Below, one piece after another: positions 46,701 through 56,868 of a DNA stretch of 64,000 bases (the stretch's first letter is position 1; each line of letters opens with the position of its first letter). Location of the stretch: positions 46,364 through 110,363 of the forward strand of contig JANYLQ010000001.1 of NCBI GenBank assembly GCA_025363755.1, read 5' to 3'. The DNA comes from Hyphomicrobiales bacterium (GTDB taxonomy: Bacteria; Pseudomonadota; Alphaproteobacteria; Rhizobiales; Aestuariivirgaceae). The position numbers and the translations under genes were made by a program. The notes under the pieces are model-generated. The model saw only the letters and a program-made list of their open reading frames with translations, did not search any database and was not told the origin of the DNA.

Positions 46701-47130
46701 TGCCAAGTTTCAGGCAAAACAATTGGGCTTAGATGAGCAGACGGCTCTCGCACTTTTGAACATTATCACCTCCCCCGCTCTGTCGCCCTTCTTTGTGCCT
46801 CATAGCGAGTCGGAGGTTGAAATTTCTGGTATGCTTGAAAGTGGTGAACCCATTATCGGTCGGGTCGATCGGCTGGTTGTAAACTCAGACGAGGTTTTGT
46901 TACTGGACTATAAGTCGGATCGTTTTGTACCCGAATATCTCGCGGTTGATCACCCTTACATCATTCAGCTGGCAACTTATGCGGGTATGCTTTCAAACAT
47001 CTATCCGAAACATAAGGTCAAAGCAGCATTGTTTTGGACGCAGACCACTAAACTGGAATGGATTTCTGCGGACTTGATGGCACAAGCAAGTCAACAAGTT
47101 TTGAACGTTGGTATGGCGCAGACGTCTTGA
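43777..47130 (+). CDS. addA: Double-strand break repair helicase-nuclease AddA
   Basis: UvrD-type 3'-5' helicase with a C-terminal nuclease. 1117 residues. Walker A TANAGSGKTHVLVERV, Walker B HILLDEAQDTSPAQW, GDRKQSIYSFQGAD, late helicase motif VMTVHGAKGLEANIV-like block and nuclease LLLDYKSDR. TTG start preceded by GGAGGAGG. Confidence 0.96.
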   Translation: MKKPFTPTRQQTNAADPKRSVWVTANAGSGKTHVLVERVIRLLLDGAEPASILCITFTKAAATEMATRLNDRLSTWTAFDDELLKIELSNIGISDPQSEHLIKARQLFTMVLETPGGLKIQTIHAYCERLLQLFPVEAGLAPGFRVLDERQARYLRDEAKEEILRQTAIDQNLATAFSQVVENCNSETFSSLVQNFLSSTNNLRSFLESDLDAESFSLLLKNATGLGLDETQRSIIFKLNAIDEEAYRLHSQIIGKYKSYRGHDASMMMKQLLGDDGRIGLLKKLFFTKDKDLKSRGKLIAKDTADNHPGTEQFIVNEQLRLGALFHQQDILKRIEFTTAIFTLSKAIHACVEAKKRQLGSYDFDDLIKRASLLLRDARATQWVLYKLDSGLNHILLDEAQDTSPAQWQIIQALADEFFAGSGQPKSTERTIFVVGDRKQSIYSFQGADAVTFAAARTHFLSLIKRMSKPSAEIELNISYRSTQEILDAVNKVFPASDPARLGFAPEDASEQDHTTNRKSAIGRVEVWPLVLPNDVEEERDHWLAPIDREPAQSPKRQLAMQIARTIKSWIGRRKLVSLDRAIVAGDIMILLQSRSSLFSMLIAELRKIGVPVAGADRLKLHESIAVQDLLAIAQWVLLPIDDYALACLLKSPFVPNPLNEAELFDLAYNRVAQSLWDRVQSQNTLNSTWLMDLIDHSENASSYDFFSYILSNYRKAMLERLGPEASDATDAFLDQARSYELQHGRSLTGFLHWFNEGETEIKRELETTSGEVRLMTVHGAKGLEANIVFLADAASVPKGRDANRITLIPDGNIGTALPLLNVSGLSTSPNLQEWIDGSENRIAAERRRLLYVAMTRAREELYICGAKGKRKDIPNDCWYAIVGPILGVTSRSNEDIGDAGTGIGHAKESTQIPSWALTSAPAEKLLKARAATSLKSQSEISQSISKQAEFKRGTAIHTLLQNLANMPREGQETVAKFQAKQLGLDEQTALALLNIITSPALSPFFVPHSESEVEISGMLESGEPIIGRVDRLVVNSDEVLLLDYKSDRFVPEYLAVDHPYIIQLATYAGMLSNIYPKHKVKAALFWTQTTKLEWISADLMAQASQQVLNVGMAQTS

Positions 47131-47186
47131 CCTTGGGCAGGATCGTCACTACCTCTGTTACACAATAATCGATTTGGAGAAATTGC

Positions 47187-47507
47187 ATGTCCACTCACAA
47201 AGTCACCGATGCCAGCTTTGAAGCTGATGTACTCAATTCATCCACCCCTGTGGTTGTGGATTTCTGGGCAGAATGGTGTGGCCCTTGCAAGATGATCGGC
47301 CCATCTTTGGAAGAAATCGCCAAAGAACTAGGCCCGAAGGCCAAAATCGTAAAAATCAACATCGATGAAAACCCCGGCACCCCTTCTAAATTTGGCGTAC
47401 GCGGTATCCCAACATTGATGGTTTTCAAGGACGGCAAACTTGCAGCCACGAAAGTTGGCGCCTTGCCAAAGACCCAGTTGCAAAGCTGGATCGAAAGCTC
47501 AATCTAA
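47187..47507 (+). CDS. trxA: Thioredoxin
   Basis: 106 residues, the classical thioredoxin size, with [16 protein letters not shown] active site and cis-proline GIPTLMVF. Reduces cytosolic disulfides. Last gene of the addBA string; the stop overlaps the convergent folC end by 4 bp. Confidence 0.97.
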   Translation: MSTHKVTDASFEADVLNSSTPVVVDFWAEWCGPCKMIGPSLEEIAKELGPKAKIVKINIDENPGTPSKFGVRGIPTLMVFKDGKLAATKVGALPKTQLQSWIESSI

Positions 47508-48832
47508 CGTTTTGCGGCCCCACTCAGGGCCGACATGGTTTCACCACTCTGCATCGCCAAAACATGGCCAGCCAGATAAAGTGAACCACAAATGACAATT
47601 CTTGGAGCGGGGTGCAAAACAGCAGCCTGCTCCAATGCTTTTTCAAGCGATGGCGCAGCAGAAGGCGCAACTTCATTTTGCTTGGCAATCAAAGCCAAGT
47701 CTTCAGCCGCAATTGTGTTGATCTCACCGGGAATAGCAATCGTAATCACGCGCTCCGCAATGCCTTTAAAATTAGCGATAAAGTCACCTGGATGTTTGGT
47801 GTTCAACATGCCCCAAATCATAATGAGGGGTTTGGGATGCCTCGCATTCAAGTCTTTGAGTGTCTTCGCCAATACGACACCAGCGGGCCCATTATGCCCA
47901 CCATCCAACCAAAGCTCTGCATCAATCGGCAAAAACTCATTCAGGTGCCCGTTGGTCAGCCGCTGCATCCGCGCTGGCCAAGTCACATTTAGTAATCCCG
48001 CCTCAATTGCCGCATCACTGATACGCTGATCTTTTAAAGCGCGAACAGCTGCAATGGCATTGCCTGCATTGTCAATTTGGTGCGGTCCTTGAAGCGCTGG
48101 CGTCGGCAAATCCAACAACCCATCTTCGTCTTGAAAAACCATCCGACCATGCTGGGTGTAATTTTGCCAATCTTGATTGGCGATTTTTAATGGCGCACCC
48201 ACCTTAATTGCAACGCGCTCAATCTCATCGCGTACCTCAACAGACTGTGCACCCACAATACCAATCACACCACGCTTTAAAATGCCGGCCTTCTCGCGGC
48301 TAATCTCCCCAATGGTATCGCCCAGATACTGTTGGTGATCTAAGCCGATAGATGTGATCACACTCACTGCGGGATGATCAATTACGTTGGTCGCATCAAG
48401 CCTTCCACCAAGGCCCACTTCTAAAATAAGATAGTCAGCAGAGGTACGACTGAACGCCAAAAATGCTGCCGCCGTTGTGATTTCAAAAAATGTAATTTGT
48501 TCAGAGCCATTTGCCACTTCGCATTCTTCAAGCAGCGCTGATAAATCATTTTCAGAAATCAATTCACCGGCAACTCGAATGCGCTCGTGGAATTTAACTA
48601 GATGCGGCGAAGTATAACAATGCACCTTCAACCCAGCTGCTTCCATAATCGCGCGTGTAATAGCCAGAGTTGATCCCTTGCCATTTGTTCCTGCAATATG
48701 AATGACAGGCGGCAATTTTTTTTGCGGATTATCCAAGCGCTCGAGGATGCGCCACATGCGGTCAAGCGACAGGTCAATAATTTTTGGGTGCAGCTCTAAA
48801 AGCCGCATCAATATGGCATCGCTGCGCGCCAT
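47504..48832 (-). CDS. folC: Bifunctional dihydrofolate/folylpolyglutamate synthase
   Basis: 442 residues. P-loop [15 protein letters not shown], the Mur-ligase-like [13 protein letters not shown], the carbamate-Lys region [12 protein letters not shown] and [10 protein letters not shown]. Adds glutamates to folates. folC-accD-trpAB-trpF runs as one strand block. Confidence 0.96.
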   Translation of the reverse strand: MARSDAILMRLLELHPKIIDLSLDRMWRILERLDNPQKKLPPVIHIAGTNGKGSTLAITRAIMEAAGLKVHCYTSPHLVKFHERIRVAGELISENDLSALLEECEVANGSEQITFFEITTAAAFLAFSRTSADYLILEVGLGGRLDATNVIDHPAVSVITSIGLDHQQYLGDTIGEISREKAGILKRGVIGIVGAQSVEVRDEIERVAIKVGAPLKIANQDWQNYTQHGRMVFQDEDGLLDLPTPALQGPHQIDNAGNAIAAVRALKDQRISDAAIEAGLLNVTWPARMQRLTNGHLNEFLPIDAELWLDGGHNGPAGVVLAKTLKDLNARHPKPLIMIWGMLNTKHPGDFIANFKGIAERVITIAIPGEINTIAAEDLALIAKQNEVAPSAAPSLEKALEQAAVLHPAPRIVICGSLYLAGHVLAMQSGETMSALSGAAKR

Positions 48833-48835
48833 AAT

Positions 48836-49735
48836 TTAAGCGTTAACAGCAACCAAAGCACCAGCCGAAATCTCACGTGCTGGTGCTTTCATCAACATCC
48901 GCGCAATACGGCTGACTGTGCTCTTCATTTCATGGCGATGCACAACTGAATCGACCATGCCATGCTCGCGCAAATATTCAGACTTCTGAAAACCTTCTGG
49001 CAATTTTTCACGAATGGTCTGCTCAATCACACGCTGCCCGGCAAACCCAATGGTCGCCTGAGGTTCAGCCAAATGCACATCGCCTAGCATCGCGTAGGAG
49101 GCCGTTACACCGCCCGTTGTTGGATTGGTCAAAACAACAATGTAAGGAAGACCCGCCTCGCGCAATTGCTGCACAGCAATCGTCGTGCGCGGCAATTGCA
49201 TCAAAGACAAAATCCCCTCCTGCATACGCGCGCCGCCGGAAGCCACAAAAATCACAAACGGGCATGCCTTGGAAACCGCCATACGCATAGCCGCAATAAT
49301 CGCATCACCCGCAGCCATGCCGAGAGAACCGCCGATGAAGCCCATGTCTTGCACCGCCACCACCATGGCCTGCTCATTGACTTGGCCGTAGCCCGCCTGA
49401 ATGGAATCATCCACTCCAGTTTTAGATTTCGCATCCTTCAACCGATCAGCATAACGCTTTTCATCTTTGAACTTCAGCGGATCAACAGCAACTGCTGGCC
49501 CTGAAATCTTTTCAAATTCGCCGCCATCAAACATCGTGGTTAAACGCAAAGCCGCTGGCATACGGTGATGATGGTTAGAACCCGGAAACACAAACTGATT
49601 GGCTTCCAAATCCTTGTAGAAAACCATCTCCCCTGAATCAGGATCTTTAATCCACATATTCTCGGGCACATCACGCTTAGCCGTGCCAAGCAAGCTGCGA
49701 ATGCGCGGTCGAACGAAATTCTTGATCCAATTCAT
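48836..49735 (-). CDS. accD: Acetyl-CoA carboxylase carboxyltransferase beta subunit
   Basis: 299 residues. Carboxyltransferase core with the oxyanion GGARMQEG and [13 protein letters not shown]. The N-terminal zinc ribbon (four Cys in E. coli) is degenerate here: [19 protein letters not shown] and [12 protein letters not shown] contain no cysteine. Membrane fatty-acid synthesis feeds from this complex with accA, which is not in the window. Confidence 0.96.
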   Translation of the reverse strand: MNWIKNFVRPRIRSLLGTAKRDVPENMWIKDPDSGEMVFYKDLEANQFVFPGSNHHHRMPAALRLTTMFDGGEFEKISGPAVAVDPLKFKDEKRYADRLKDAKSKTGVDDSIQAGYGQVNEQAMVVAVQDMGFIGGSLGMAAGDAIIAAMRMAVSKACPFVIFVASGGARMQEGILSLMQLPRTTIAVQQLREAGLPYIVVLTNPTTGGVTASYAMLGDVHLAEPQATIGFAGQRVIEQTIREKLPEGFQKSEYLREHGMVDSVVHRHEMKSTVSRIARMLMKAPAREISAGALVAVNA

Positions 49736-49736
49736 C

Positions 49737-50555
49737 TTAAGCTCTCACACCCTTCGCAATCTCGCGCACCATATCATGAACAGCTTTAGGTGTTTTGGCC
49801 GTGGCCTTGCCTTGTTTGTTCAAACTTTTCTCCACTGCGCTCACCAATGCCGAGCCCACCACAACGCCATCAGCGTCTTTGGCAATCACTCGCGCCTGCT
49901 CAGCAGTCTTAACGCCGAACCCGACACAGATGGGAAGCGAAGTATGTTTGCGCAAGCGGTTCACATTCTGCTTCACACTCTTTAAATCAGGCGCTTTTGT
50001 GCCGGTAATTCCCAGAACCGAAACGTAGTAAACAAAGCCAGACGTATTCTTAAAAACCTTAGGCGCTCGCGCATCATCAGTCGTCGGCGTGGCAAGTCGA
50101 ATAAAATTCAAACCCGCTTTCATTGCCGGAATGCAAAGCTCATCATCTTCCTCAGGCGGCAGATCAACAATAATCAAACCATCAGCCCCGGCTTTTTTGG
50201 CATCGACCAAAAACTTCTCAACGCCATAAACATAAATCGGATTGTAGTAACCCATCAACACAACTGGCGTAACATCATCGTCTGCGCGAAACGCTTTGAG
50301 CAACTTCAGTGTCTTCTTCATCGTCTGACCACCAGCAAGCGCCCGAAGCCCACCTGCTTGAATGGCAGGTCCATCAGCCATTGGATCTGTAAACGGCATG
50401 CCCATCTCAATCATATCGGAGCCTGCCTTAGGCAAGCCCTGAATGATCTTGAGCGATGTATCATAATCAGGATCACCCGCAGACACGAATGTAACAAGTG
50501 CCGCACGGCGCTCTTCTTTTAACACAACAAAGCGGCGGTCAATACGGGTACTCAC
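49737..50555 (-). CDS. trpA: Tryptophan synthase alpha chain
   Basis: 272 residues. Catalytic Glu and Asp are in [19 protein letters not shown]. Makes indole for TrpB through the shared tunnel. Overlaps trpB by 4 bp; 1 bp separates it from accD. Confidence 0.97.
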   Translation of the reverse strand: MSTRIDRRFVVLKEERRAALVTFVSAGDPDYDTSLKIIQGLPKAGSDMIEMGMPFTDPMADGPAIQAGGLRALAGGQTMKKTLKLLKAFRADDDVTPVVLMGYYNPIYVYGVEKFLVDAKKAGADGLIIVDLPPEEDDELCIPAMKAGLNFIRLATPTTDDARAPKVFKNTSGFVYYVSVLGITGTKAPDLKSVKQNVNRLRKHTSLPICVGFGVKTAEQARVIAKDADGVVVGSALVSAVEKSLNKQGKATAKTPKAVHDMVREIAKGVRA

Positions 50556-51763
50556 AGCTTCACTCCCAAAATATCAGCGACAGTGAAAATATCTTTGTCG
50601 CCACGCCCACACATATTCATCACCATCAAATGTTCTTTCGGCAATTTAGGTGCAATCTTCATCACATGCGCCAGCGCATGTGACGGCTCTAGCGCCGGAA
50701 TAATGCCTTCCAATTTGCAGCAGAGTTGAAACGCCTCTAAAGCTTCCTTGTCGGTTGCCGAAACATATTGCACGCGCTTCATATCATGAAGCCACGCATG
50801 CTCAGGTCCAATGCCCGGATAATCTAGGCCTGCCGAAATTGAGTGACCCTCGGTGATTTGCCCATCATCATCCATCAACAAATAAGTGCGGTTGCCGTGC
50901 AAGATGCCGGGCTTGCCGCCCGTGATTGATGCGGCATGCTTTTTCTTCAAGCCATGTCCCGCTGCTTCAACGCCGATAATCTCAACCGAAGCATCATCAA
51001 GAAATGGATGGAACAAACCCATCGCATTTGACCCGCCACCAATTGCGGCAATCAGAGAATCCGGCAAACGACCCTCACGCTTCATCATCTGCACTTTGGT
51101 TTCTTTGCCAATCACCGACTGGAAATCGCGCACCATTTCAGGATAAGGATGTGGGCCAGCTACAGTGCCGATGCAATAAAATGTGTCTTCCACATTGGCT
51201 ACCCAATCACGCAGCGCTTCATTCAAAGCATCTTTCAATGTGCGCGAACCTGATTTGGCCGGAACCACAGTGGCCCCCAGCAATTTCATGCGGAACACAT
51301 TTGGCGCCTGGCGCGCGATATCAACTTCACCCATATAAATGATGCATTCTAATCCAAAGCGGGCGCACGCTGTAGCCGTGGCCACGCCGTGCTGGCCTGC
51401 ACCAGTTTCTGCTATAATGCGCTTCTTACCCATGCGCCGCGCCAGCAAAATTTGGCCCATCACATTATTGATCTTATGAGCGCCTGTGTGATTGAGCTCA
51501 TCACGCTTCATATAAATTTTAGCGCCACCCAAATGCTCGGTCAGGCGCTCGGCAAAATAAAGCGGTGATGGGCGGCCCACATAGTGCTCCAGGAAGTCAT
51601 CAAGCTCCGCTTGGAATGATGGATCGGCTTTCGCGTTCTTATAGGACTGCTCCAATTGTAAAATCAGCGGCATTAAGGTTTCGGCCACAAAGCGTCCACC
51701 ATAAATGCCAAACAGGCCTTTCTCATCAGGGCCTGTACGATAGGAATTGGGAATTGCCGTCAT
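50552..51763 (-). CDS. trpB: Tryptophan synthase beta chain
   Basis: 403 residues. PLP lysine in [11 protein letters not shown], the phosphate cup GGGSNAMG, and [13 protein letters not shown]. Condenses indole and serine. Starts 27 bp after trpF. Confidence 0.98.
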   Translation of the reverse strand: MTAIPNSYRTGPDEKGLFGIYGGRFVAETLMPLILQLEQSYKNAKADPSFQAELDDFLEHYVGRPSPLYFAERLTEHLGGAKIYMKRDELNHTGAHKINNVMGQILLARRMGKKRIIAETGAGQHGVATATACARFGLECIIYMGEVDIARQAPNVFRMKLLGATVVPAKSGSRTLKDALNEALRDWVANVEDTFYCIGTVAGPHPYPEMVRDFQSVIGKETKVQMMKREGRLPDSLIAAIGGGSNAMGLFHPFLDDASVEIIGVEAAGHGLKKKHAASITGGKPGILHGNRTYLLMDDDGQITEGHSISAGLDYPGIGPEHAWLHDMKRVQYVSATDKEALEAFQLCCKLEGIIPALEPSHALAHVMKIAPKLPKEHLMVMNMCGRGDKDIFTVADILGVKL

Positions 51764-51790
51764 GATCGATCCTTAAAAACTAAACTTGTT

Positions 51791-52432
51791 CTAGCTGTTG
51801 CGCTTGGCCTGCTCAATGAATTTCCGGATGAGGGTGGCATCCTTAATACCGGGTGCAGTTTCAACGCCCGATGACACATCTACAATCGGCGCACCTGTGA
51901 TGACGATGGCAACCGCGACATTTTCAGGCGAAAGACCGCCAGACAGCATGAACTGGCCTTTGATATTATTCAAAAGCGCCCAATCAAACGAAATACCATT
52001 TCCACCGGGCAAAGCATCTTTCAAAGTATCTGGTGCTTTGGCATCAAATAGAATGAGATCAGCTTGGCCATGATAGCTCTCAGCCTTTGCAACATCGGAT
52101 GCCTCTCGAACCGCTATGGCTTTGATCACCTTTACGCCCGTCAGCTTGCCAATTTCCAAAACACGGTTCGGCGTTTCGTTGCCATGCGCTTGAAAATAAT
52201 CGGGCCGTACACGTTTGGTAATCAGTTCGAGCAATTTATCATCGGCATCAACAACCAAAGCCACCACAGCAGCCTTACCCTTAGCCATTTTTGCTAAAGC
52301 TGCTGCCTGTTCAACATTCACATTGCGGGGGGATTTAGAAAAAAACACCAAACCCACCATATCAGCGCCAGCATCAAGTGCAGCCTTCATGGTGATGGGT
52401 TCAGATAACCCGCAGATCTTAACACGGGCCAT
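51791..52432 (-). CDS. trpF: Phosphoribosylanthranilate isomerase
   Basis: 213 residues. The opening VKICGLSEP with catalytic Cys, GADMVGLVFFSKSPRNV, and phosphate-binding ILSGG-like FMLSGGLSPENV are canonical. Pathway partner of trpA/trpB. Its start base is also the last base of pyrF. Confidence 0.97.
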   Translation of the reverse strand: MARVKICGLSEPITMKAALDAGADMVGLVFFSKSPRNVNVEQAAALAKMAKGKAAVVALVVDADDKLLELITKRVRPDYFQAHGNETPNRVLEIGKLTGVKVIKAIAVREASDVAKAESYHGQADLILFDAKAPDTLKDALPGGNGISFDWALLNNIKGQFMLSGGLSPENVAVAIVITGAPIVDVSSGVETAPGIKDATLIRKFIEQAKRNS

Positions 52433-53130
52433 TAGCTTAAGCTTTCTAAAATGGTCTGCGCAGCAAGAGCAGGATTAGCAGCCCCCGTAATCGCTCGCCC
52501 AATCACTAAAACATCCGCACCAGCATCCATAGCCGATTTCGGCGTCGCTACTCGCTTTTGATCATGGGTCGAAGTATCGGCAAGTCTGATGCCTGGCACC
52601 ACAGTTAAAAACTTCCGCGGCAATTTGGTGCGAATATTTTGTAAATCCAGTGGACTACACACAACACCATCCAAACCCGCTTGATAGCTCAACTCAGCCA
52701 GACGCAAAGCCTGCTCATCCGTCTTCTTGTTAGATGCAAAGCCAGCTGCCCACAAATCCTCGTTCGACAGAGATGTCAAAATCGTCACCGCAATTAACTT
52801 GGTCTGAGGCCTAACGGCATCCCGCGCGGCCTTCATCATATCAAGACCACCCGTGGCGTGTACATTAGTGATGGCGGGAGTTGGTGCTAAATTCAAAAGT
52901 GAACGTAAGCCTTGCGCCACGGTGTTGGGGATATCATGCAGCTTCATATCCAGAAAAATCGGAATGCCCACCGCCCCTAATGCCTCATAACCCTTAGCGC
53001 CATGAGTATAAAAAAACTCCATGCCAATTTTCAGCATACCCACATGGCCATGCAGAAGCTTTGCGAGTTCAAGCGCTCGGGAGAGTTCAGGCGTGTCCAA
53101 AGCCACGCAAATTGGATTTCTGATGGTCAT
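52432..53130 (-). CDS. pyrF: Orotidine-5'-phosphate decarboxylase
   Basis: 232 residues from ATG 53130. Catalytic cluster FLDMKLHDIPNTV and C-terminal VPGIRL / VLVIGRAITGA. Final step of UMP synthesis. Its sitting between trpF and a cyclodeaminase gene differs from the order I expect in Rhizobiales. Confidence 0.97.
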   Translation of the reverse strand: MTIRNPICVALDTPELSRALELAKLLHGHVGMLKIGMEFFYTHGAKGYEALGAVGIPIFLDMKLHDIPNTVAQGLRSLLNLAPTPAITNVHATGGLDMMKAARDAVRPQTKLIAVTILTSLSNEDLWAAGFASNKKTDEQALRLAELSYQAGLDGVVCSPLDLQNIRTKLPRKFLTVVPGIRLADTSTHDQKRVATPKSAMDAGADVLVIGRAITGAANPALAAQTILESLS

Positions 53131-53153
53131 CAAAATGAACTAGCGCGAAAACT

Positions 53154-54074
53154 TCAACTGCGCAAATGCACCAATGTCGCCGCTGCCAAATCTTCTAAAG
53201 CCGTGCCGCAGGATTTAAACAAAGTAATCTCAGCCTCAGTTTTCCGGCCATGCACTCGTTCCCGGCAAAGTTCAAACAAATCGCCTTGCACATTCTTGAA
53301 ATCAAACCGACCTTCATCGCGTGCTTGGATCAAATCCCCAGCCTCAGCCAAAGCCCCCTCGCGTGTATCCACATAAACCCGTGCAGCAGCCACCGTATCG
53401 CCATCCACCTCGCGCATGGTAGGTTTAAACGCCCCCGCCAAATCCACATGGGTTCCGGGCTTTAACCAAACGCCTTTGACAATGGCCGCGTTGGAACTGG
53501 TGATCCCAGAAATAATATCGGCTCGACCCATGGCATTTTGCAAATCTGAAACCGCCTCAGCAGCAAACCCTTCTTTGCTTAACTGAGCCGCAACTTCTTG
53601 CGCCTTCGCCAAAGTGCGATTGTAAATCAAAACAGTTTTAATGGGCCGCACAGCCGCATGGGCACGTGCAAAATGCAGAGCCAGCGCACCAGCCCCCACA
53701 ATCAACAACGTCGAAGAATCTTTCCGCGATAAGTAGTCCGAAGCCAAAGCCGAGGCACAGGCAGTGCGCCGTCTGGTCAACTCTGTGCCATCCATCATGC
53801 ACACAGGTGTTCCAGTCTTATTGTCGATCAACATATAAGACGCCTGAACAGTGGGAACACCCAAAGCGGCATTGTCTGTCTTGACTGTCACGGTCTTAAG
53901 ACCCGTAAACTCAGCCCCCCAAGCTGGCATCAAAAGCAATGTCGTGGCAGGCCCCGTTTCATGATGGTGCCGCACTGGTGTTTCAATGTTTGCCCGAAAC
54001 CCCTCGCGCAAAGCTTCAACAATATCCTTGTAAGAAACCAGCCGCGGAATCTCGTCAGCTGAAATAAACTTCAT
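53154..54074 (-). CDS. Ornithine cyclodeaminase / mu-crystallin family protein
   Basis: 306 residues. Dinucleotide loop LIVGAGALALHFARA and substrate-region KTVTVKTDNAALGVPTVQASYML place it in the family that includes ornithine cyclodeaminase, alanine dehydrogenase and pyrroline-2-carboxylate reductase. Substrate cannot be chosen from sequence. Overlaps lapA-like gene by 4 bp. Confidence 0.88.
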   Translation of the reverse strand: MKFISADEIPRLVSYKDIVEALREGFRANIETPVRHHHETGPATTLLLMPAWGAEFTGLKTVTVKTDNAALGVPTVQASYMLIDNKTGTPVCMMDGTELTRRRTACASALASDYLSRKDSSTLLIVGAGALALHFARAHAAVRPIKTVLIYNRTLAKAQEVAAQLSKEGFAAEAVSDLQNAMGRADIISGITSSNAAIVKGVWLKPGTHVDLAGAFKPTMREVDGDTVAAARVYVDTREGALAEAGDLIQARDEGRFDFKNVQGDLFELCRERVHGRKTEAEITLFKSCGTALEDLAAATLVHLRS

Positions 54075-54418
54075 GGCCCAATGCCGATGAAGGGTGAAAG
54101 CTCAGTGGAAGCCGAAACCGCGACAGGGTCTTTCGCCGTTTCCAGTTCGCTTTGCAGCCGTACAATATCCCGCGCCCGTTCGCGGGCTAATTTGCGGTGC
54201 CTGCCTTGCGCAAACCAACACATCGCCCAACCCACAATTAACCCAATAAACACACCAAAAATAAACAGTAGCCAAAGGGGCATCTCAACGGTCAAAAAGG
54301 GCGAGGTGGATGAAAATGGATCAAGCGATAGCCTAGTCCATTGCCTGTTGGCAACCGCAAATGAAATCACGATGATTGCGACAGGCAGCCAGACAATCCA
54401 ACGCAGAATGCGGCGCAA
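54071..54418 (-). CDS. LapA (DUF1049) family membrane protein
   Basis: 115 residues with two membrane helices (about 8-24 and 47-69), VANRQ after the first, and a basic then coiled-coil-like C-terminal tail. In E. coli the family is linked to LPS assembly control. Between ihfB and trpF in Rhizobiales. Confidence 0.88.
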   Translation of the reverse strand: MRRILRWIVWLPVAIIVISFAVANRQWTRLSLDPFSSTSPFLTVEMPLWLLFIFGVFIGLIVGWAMCWFAQGRHRKLARERARDIVRLQSELETAKDPVAVSASTELSPFIGIGP

Positions 54419-54421
54419 AAA

Positions 54422-54721
54422 TTAGGCCTTTTCTTTGGCAGTTAAGCCATTCAGCCGGGCGCGCAATTCTTTGCCCGTTTTGAAAAATGGCACACGCTTA
54501 GGCGTCACTTCAACGCTCTCGCCTGTCCGCGGGTTGCGCCCCTGCCTGCCATCGCGCTCTTTCACCGAGAATGCCCCAAAGCCGCGCAGCTCAACGCGCG
54601 AGCCACCTTTCATCGATTCGATCACTTCATCAAAAATCTTATTCACAATCCGCTCCACATCGCGGTGATAGAGATGGGGATTTTTATCAGCAATTTTTTG
54701 AACGAGCTCAGACTTGATCAT
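54422..54721 (-). CDS. ihfB: Integration host factor beta subunit
   Basis: DNA-bending HU-family protein. 99 residues from the ATG at 54721, giving the normal start [39 protein letters not shown] is the DNA-intercalating arm. A longer frame to 54790 is not supported. IHF helps build oriC and sigma-54 promoter complexes, both in this window. Confidence 0.97.
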   Translation of the reverse strand: MIKSELVQKIADKNPHLYHRDVERIVNKIFDEVIESMKGGSRVELRGFGAFSVKERDGRQGRNPRTGESVEVTPKRVPFFKTGKELRARLNGLTAKEKA

Positions 54722-54826
54722 GATTTTTGTGTCCGAATTGAAATCAGTGAAACATCTTATAAGCCGGATAATCAGGGCGTGCAATGTCAAGCTTCCAAAT
54801 AGATCATACGCAATTTATTGGTTAAA

Positions 54827-55045
54827 CTATTCCATCTTCTCAATCATATCCTTAATTTTCAGGGCCTTCTCAAAATGGTCAAGTCTCTCAGTTTTGATCC
54901 ACCATTCAGCTGCTTCCATAAGTGTTTCAGGATCATTATTCTTGTTTGCAAAAAACGCATAGAATGACAAACCGACATTGTCGCCCTTCGCGGCTACTTT
55001 AGCATTGCAGACTTCGATTGCTTTTTTTCGTGTGGATGCGCGCAT
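54827..55045 (-). CDS. Small conserved-looking hypothetical protein
   Basis: 72 residues, start ATG 55045 with AAGGA 7 bp upstream. No family recognised. Charged and helical, with Arg/Lys at the N-terminus, a central GLSFYAFFANKNNDPETLMEA and Trp-rich EAAEWWIKTE. Lies between the rpsA terminator and ihfB on the same strand. The strong ribosome site supports a real gene. Confidence 0.65.
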   Translation of the reverse strand: MRASTRKKAIEVCNAKVAAKGDNVGLSFYAFFANKNNDPETLMEAAEWWIKTERLDHFEKALKIKDMIEKME

Positions 55046-55060
55046 AATTATCCTTTTAAT

Positions 55061-55094
55061 AAAAAAGGCCGACGCAGTTTCCTGCATCGGCCTT
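55061..55094 (-). terminator. Terminator after rpsA
   Basis: On the minus strand a 13-bp stem AAGGCCGATGCAG/CTGCGTCGGCCTT (one G-T) with a GAAA loop and a run of Ts. Sits 20 bp past the rpsA stop. Confidence 0.93.
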
Positions 55095-55113
55095 CATCTA
55101 AATCGCTAAAATC

Positions 55114-56868
55114 TTACTCAGCTTCTTTCTTCTTCAAAGCAGCTTGCAAAATGTCACCTAGGCTTGCGCCTGAATCCGATGAGCCATATTGGGCCACGGC
55201 TTCGCGTTCATCAGCCATTTCCAGAGCTTTGATAGACACATTCACCTTGCGGGCTTTTGCATCCATAGCGGTGATCAATGCGTCGAACTTTTCGCCAACG
55301 GCAAAACGATCAGGGCGTTGGCCGTCGCGGTCGCGGGCCAGATCAGCACGCTTGGCATAGGCGGTGATGTCTGTGCCCGAGATGCGCACTTCAATGCCGC
55401 CATCTTCGATCTTCAACACTTCGCACGTCACTTTCGATCCCTTGCGCGGTGCACCACCGGTTGCTGGAGCCGAAGCGCCACCACCAGCAGATTTGGAAGG
55501 TGCAGACGATGCGCCAGCAGAACCTTCGGTCAATTGCTTTATACCAAGCGAGATGCGTTCTTTTTCTTGGTCAACATCAAGAACAACGGCTTTCACCATA
55601 TCGCCCTTTTTGTAATCCTTGATGGCTTCTTCGCCAGGACGCTTCCAATCAAGATCAGACAAGTGAACCATTCCGTCCACATCGCCATCGAGGCCAACGA
55701 ACAAACCAAATTCAGTCATGTTCTTCACTTCGCCTTCAAGCACTGTGCCCTTAGGATATTTCGAAGCGAAAGTTTCCCATGGGTTGTTTTGAACTTGCTT
55801 CAGCCCAAGTGAAATGCGGCGCTTCGAACTATCGATTTCCAGAACTTGCACTTCAACCATTTCCGAAGTGGAAAGGATCTTGCCGGGGTGAACGTTCTTC
55901 TTGGTCCAGCTCATTTCTGAAACGTGAACGAGGCCTTCAATGCCGTCTTCCAGTTCAACAAATGCGCCGTAATCCGTGATGTTCGTCACCTTGCCTTTAA
56001 CTTTGCTGCCAACAGCAAATTTCTCAGCCACGATTTCCCATGGATCCTTATCCAATTGCTTCATGCCAAGTGAAATGCGTTGTGTTTCAGGATTAATGCG
56101 GATGATTTGAACCTTAACAGTCTGACCAACCGTGAGCACATCTGATGGATGGTTCACGCGCTTCCATGCAATGTCAGTGACGTGCAAGAGGCCGTCAATG
56201 CCGCCCAGATCAACGAATGCGCCGTAATCAGTGATATTCTTAACCACACCATCAACCACTTGGTTTTCAGCAAGGTTGCCCACCAGTTCCGAGCGTTGCT
56301 CGGCACGGGTTTCTTCCATCACAGCACGGCGTGATACAACGATGTTGCCACGGCGGCGGTCCATCTTCAAAATCACGAAAGGTTGCGACACATGCATGAG
56401 GGGTCCAACATCGCGGATCGGGCGCACGTCAACTTGCGAACCGGGAAGGAACGCAACAGCGCCGCCCAGATCAACCGTAAAGCCGCCTTTAACGCGGCCG
56501 AAGATAACGCCATCAACGCGCTCAGCCTTGGTGGTCATTTCTTCAAGGCGTGTCCAAGCTTCTTCGCGCTTGGCTTTATCGCGGGATAATACAGCTTCAC
56601 CTAAAGCGTTTTCAATGCGCTCGAGATAGACATCAACGGTGCTGCCAACTTTAACTTCGTTTTCTTTGCCTGGCATGGCAAATTCCTTCAGCGGAACTTT
56701 GCCTTCAGTCTTCAGGCCAACGTCAATGATCACAAAATCATTTTCAATCGCCAACACCTTGCCTTTAACAACGGTGTTTTCATTGACGGGACGGTCGAGA
56801 TAGCTCTCGGCCAACAGTGATTCAAAATCTTCAAGAGTGGGTTGCATCGAAACGGCAGATTTTGCCAT
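55114..56868 (-). CDS. rpsA: 30S ribosomal protein S1
   Basis: 584 residues from the ATG at 56868; the frame open to 56934 adds 22 residues foreign to S1. Six S1/OB repeats are visible with the KGKV/GxVKxxTxYGAFV pattern (VVDGVVKNITDYGAFVDL, KGKVTNITDYGAFVEL and others). A Ser/Ala/Gly-rich linker (about 452-478) precedes the last domain. Binds mRNA on the small subunit. Confidence 0.97.
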   Translation of the reverse strand: MAKSAVSMQPTLEDFESLLAESYLDRPVNENTVVKGKVLAIENDFVIIDVGLKTEGKVPLKEFAMPGKENEVKVGSTVDVYLERIENALGEAVLSRDKAKREEAWTRLEEMTTKAERVDGVIFGRVKGGFTVDLGGAVAFLPGSQVDVRPIRDVGPLMHVSQPFVILKMDRRRGNIVVSRRAVMEETRAEQRSELVGNLAENQVVDGVVKNITDYGAFVDLGGIDGLLHVTDIAWKRVNHPSDVLTVGQTVKVQIIRINPETQRISLGMKQLDKDPWEIVAEKFAVGSKVKGKVTNITDYGAFVELEDGIEGLVHVSEMSWTKKNVHPGKILSTSEMVEVQVLEIDSSKRRISLGLKQVQNNPWETFASKYPKGTVLEGEVKNMTEFGLFVGLDGDVDGMVHLSDLDWKRPGEEAIKDYKKGDMVKAVVLDVDQEKERISLGIKQLTEGSAGASSAPSKSAGGGASAPATGGAPRKGSKVTCEVLKIEDGGIEVRISGTDITAYAKRADLARDRDGQRPDRFAVGEKFDALITAMDAKARKVNVSIKALEMADEREAVAQYGSSDSGASLGDILQAALKKKEAE

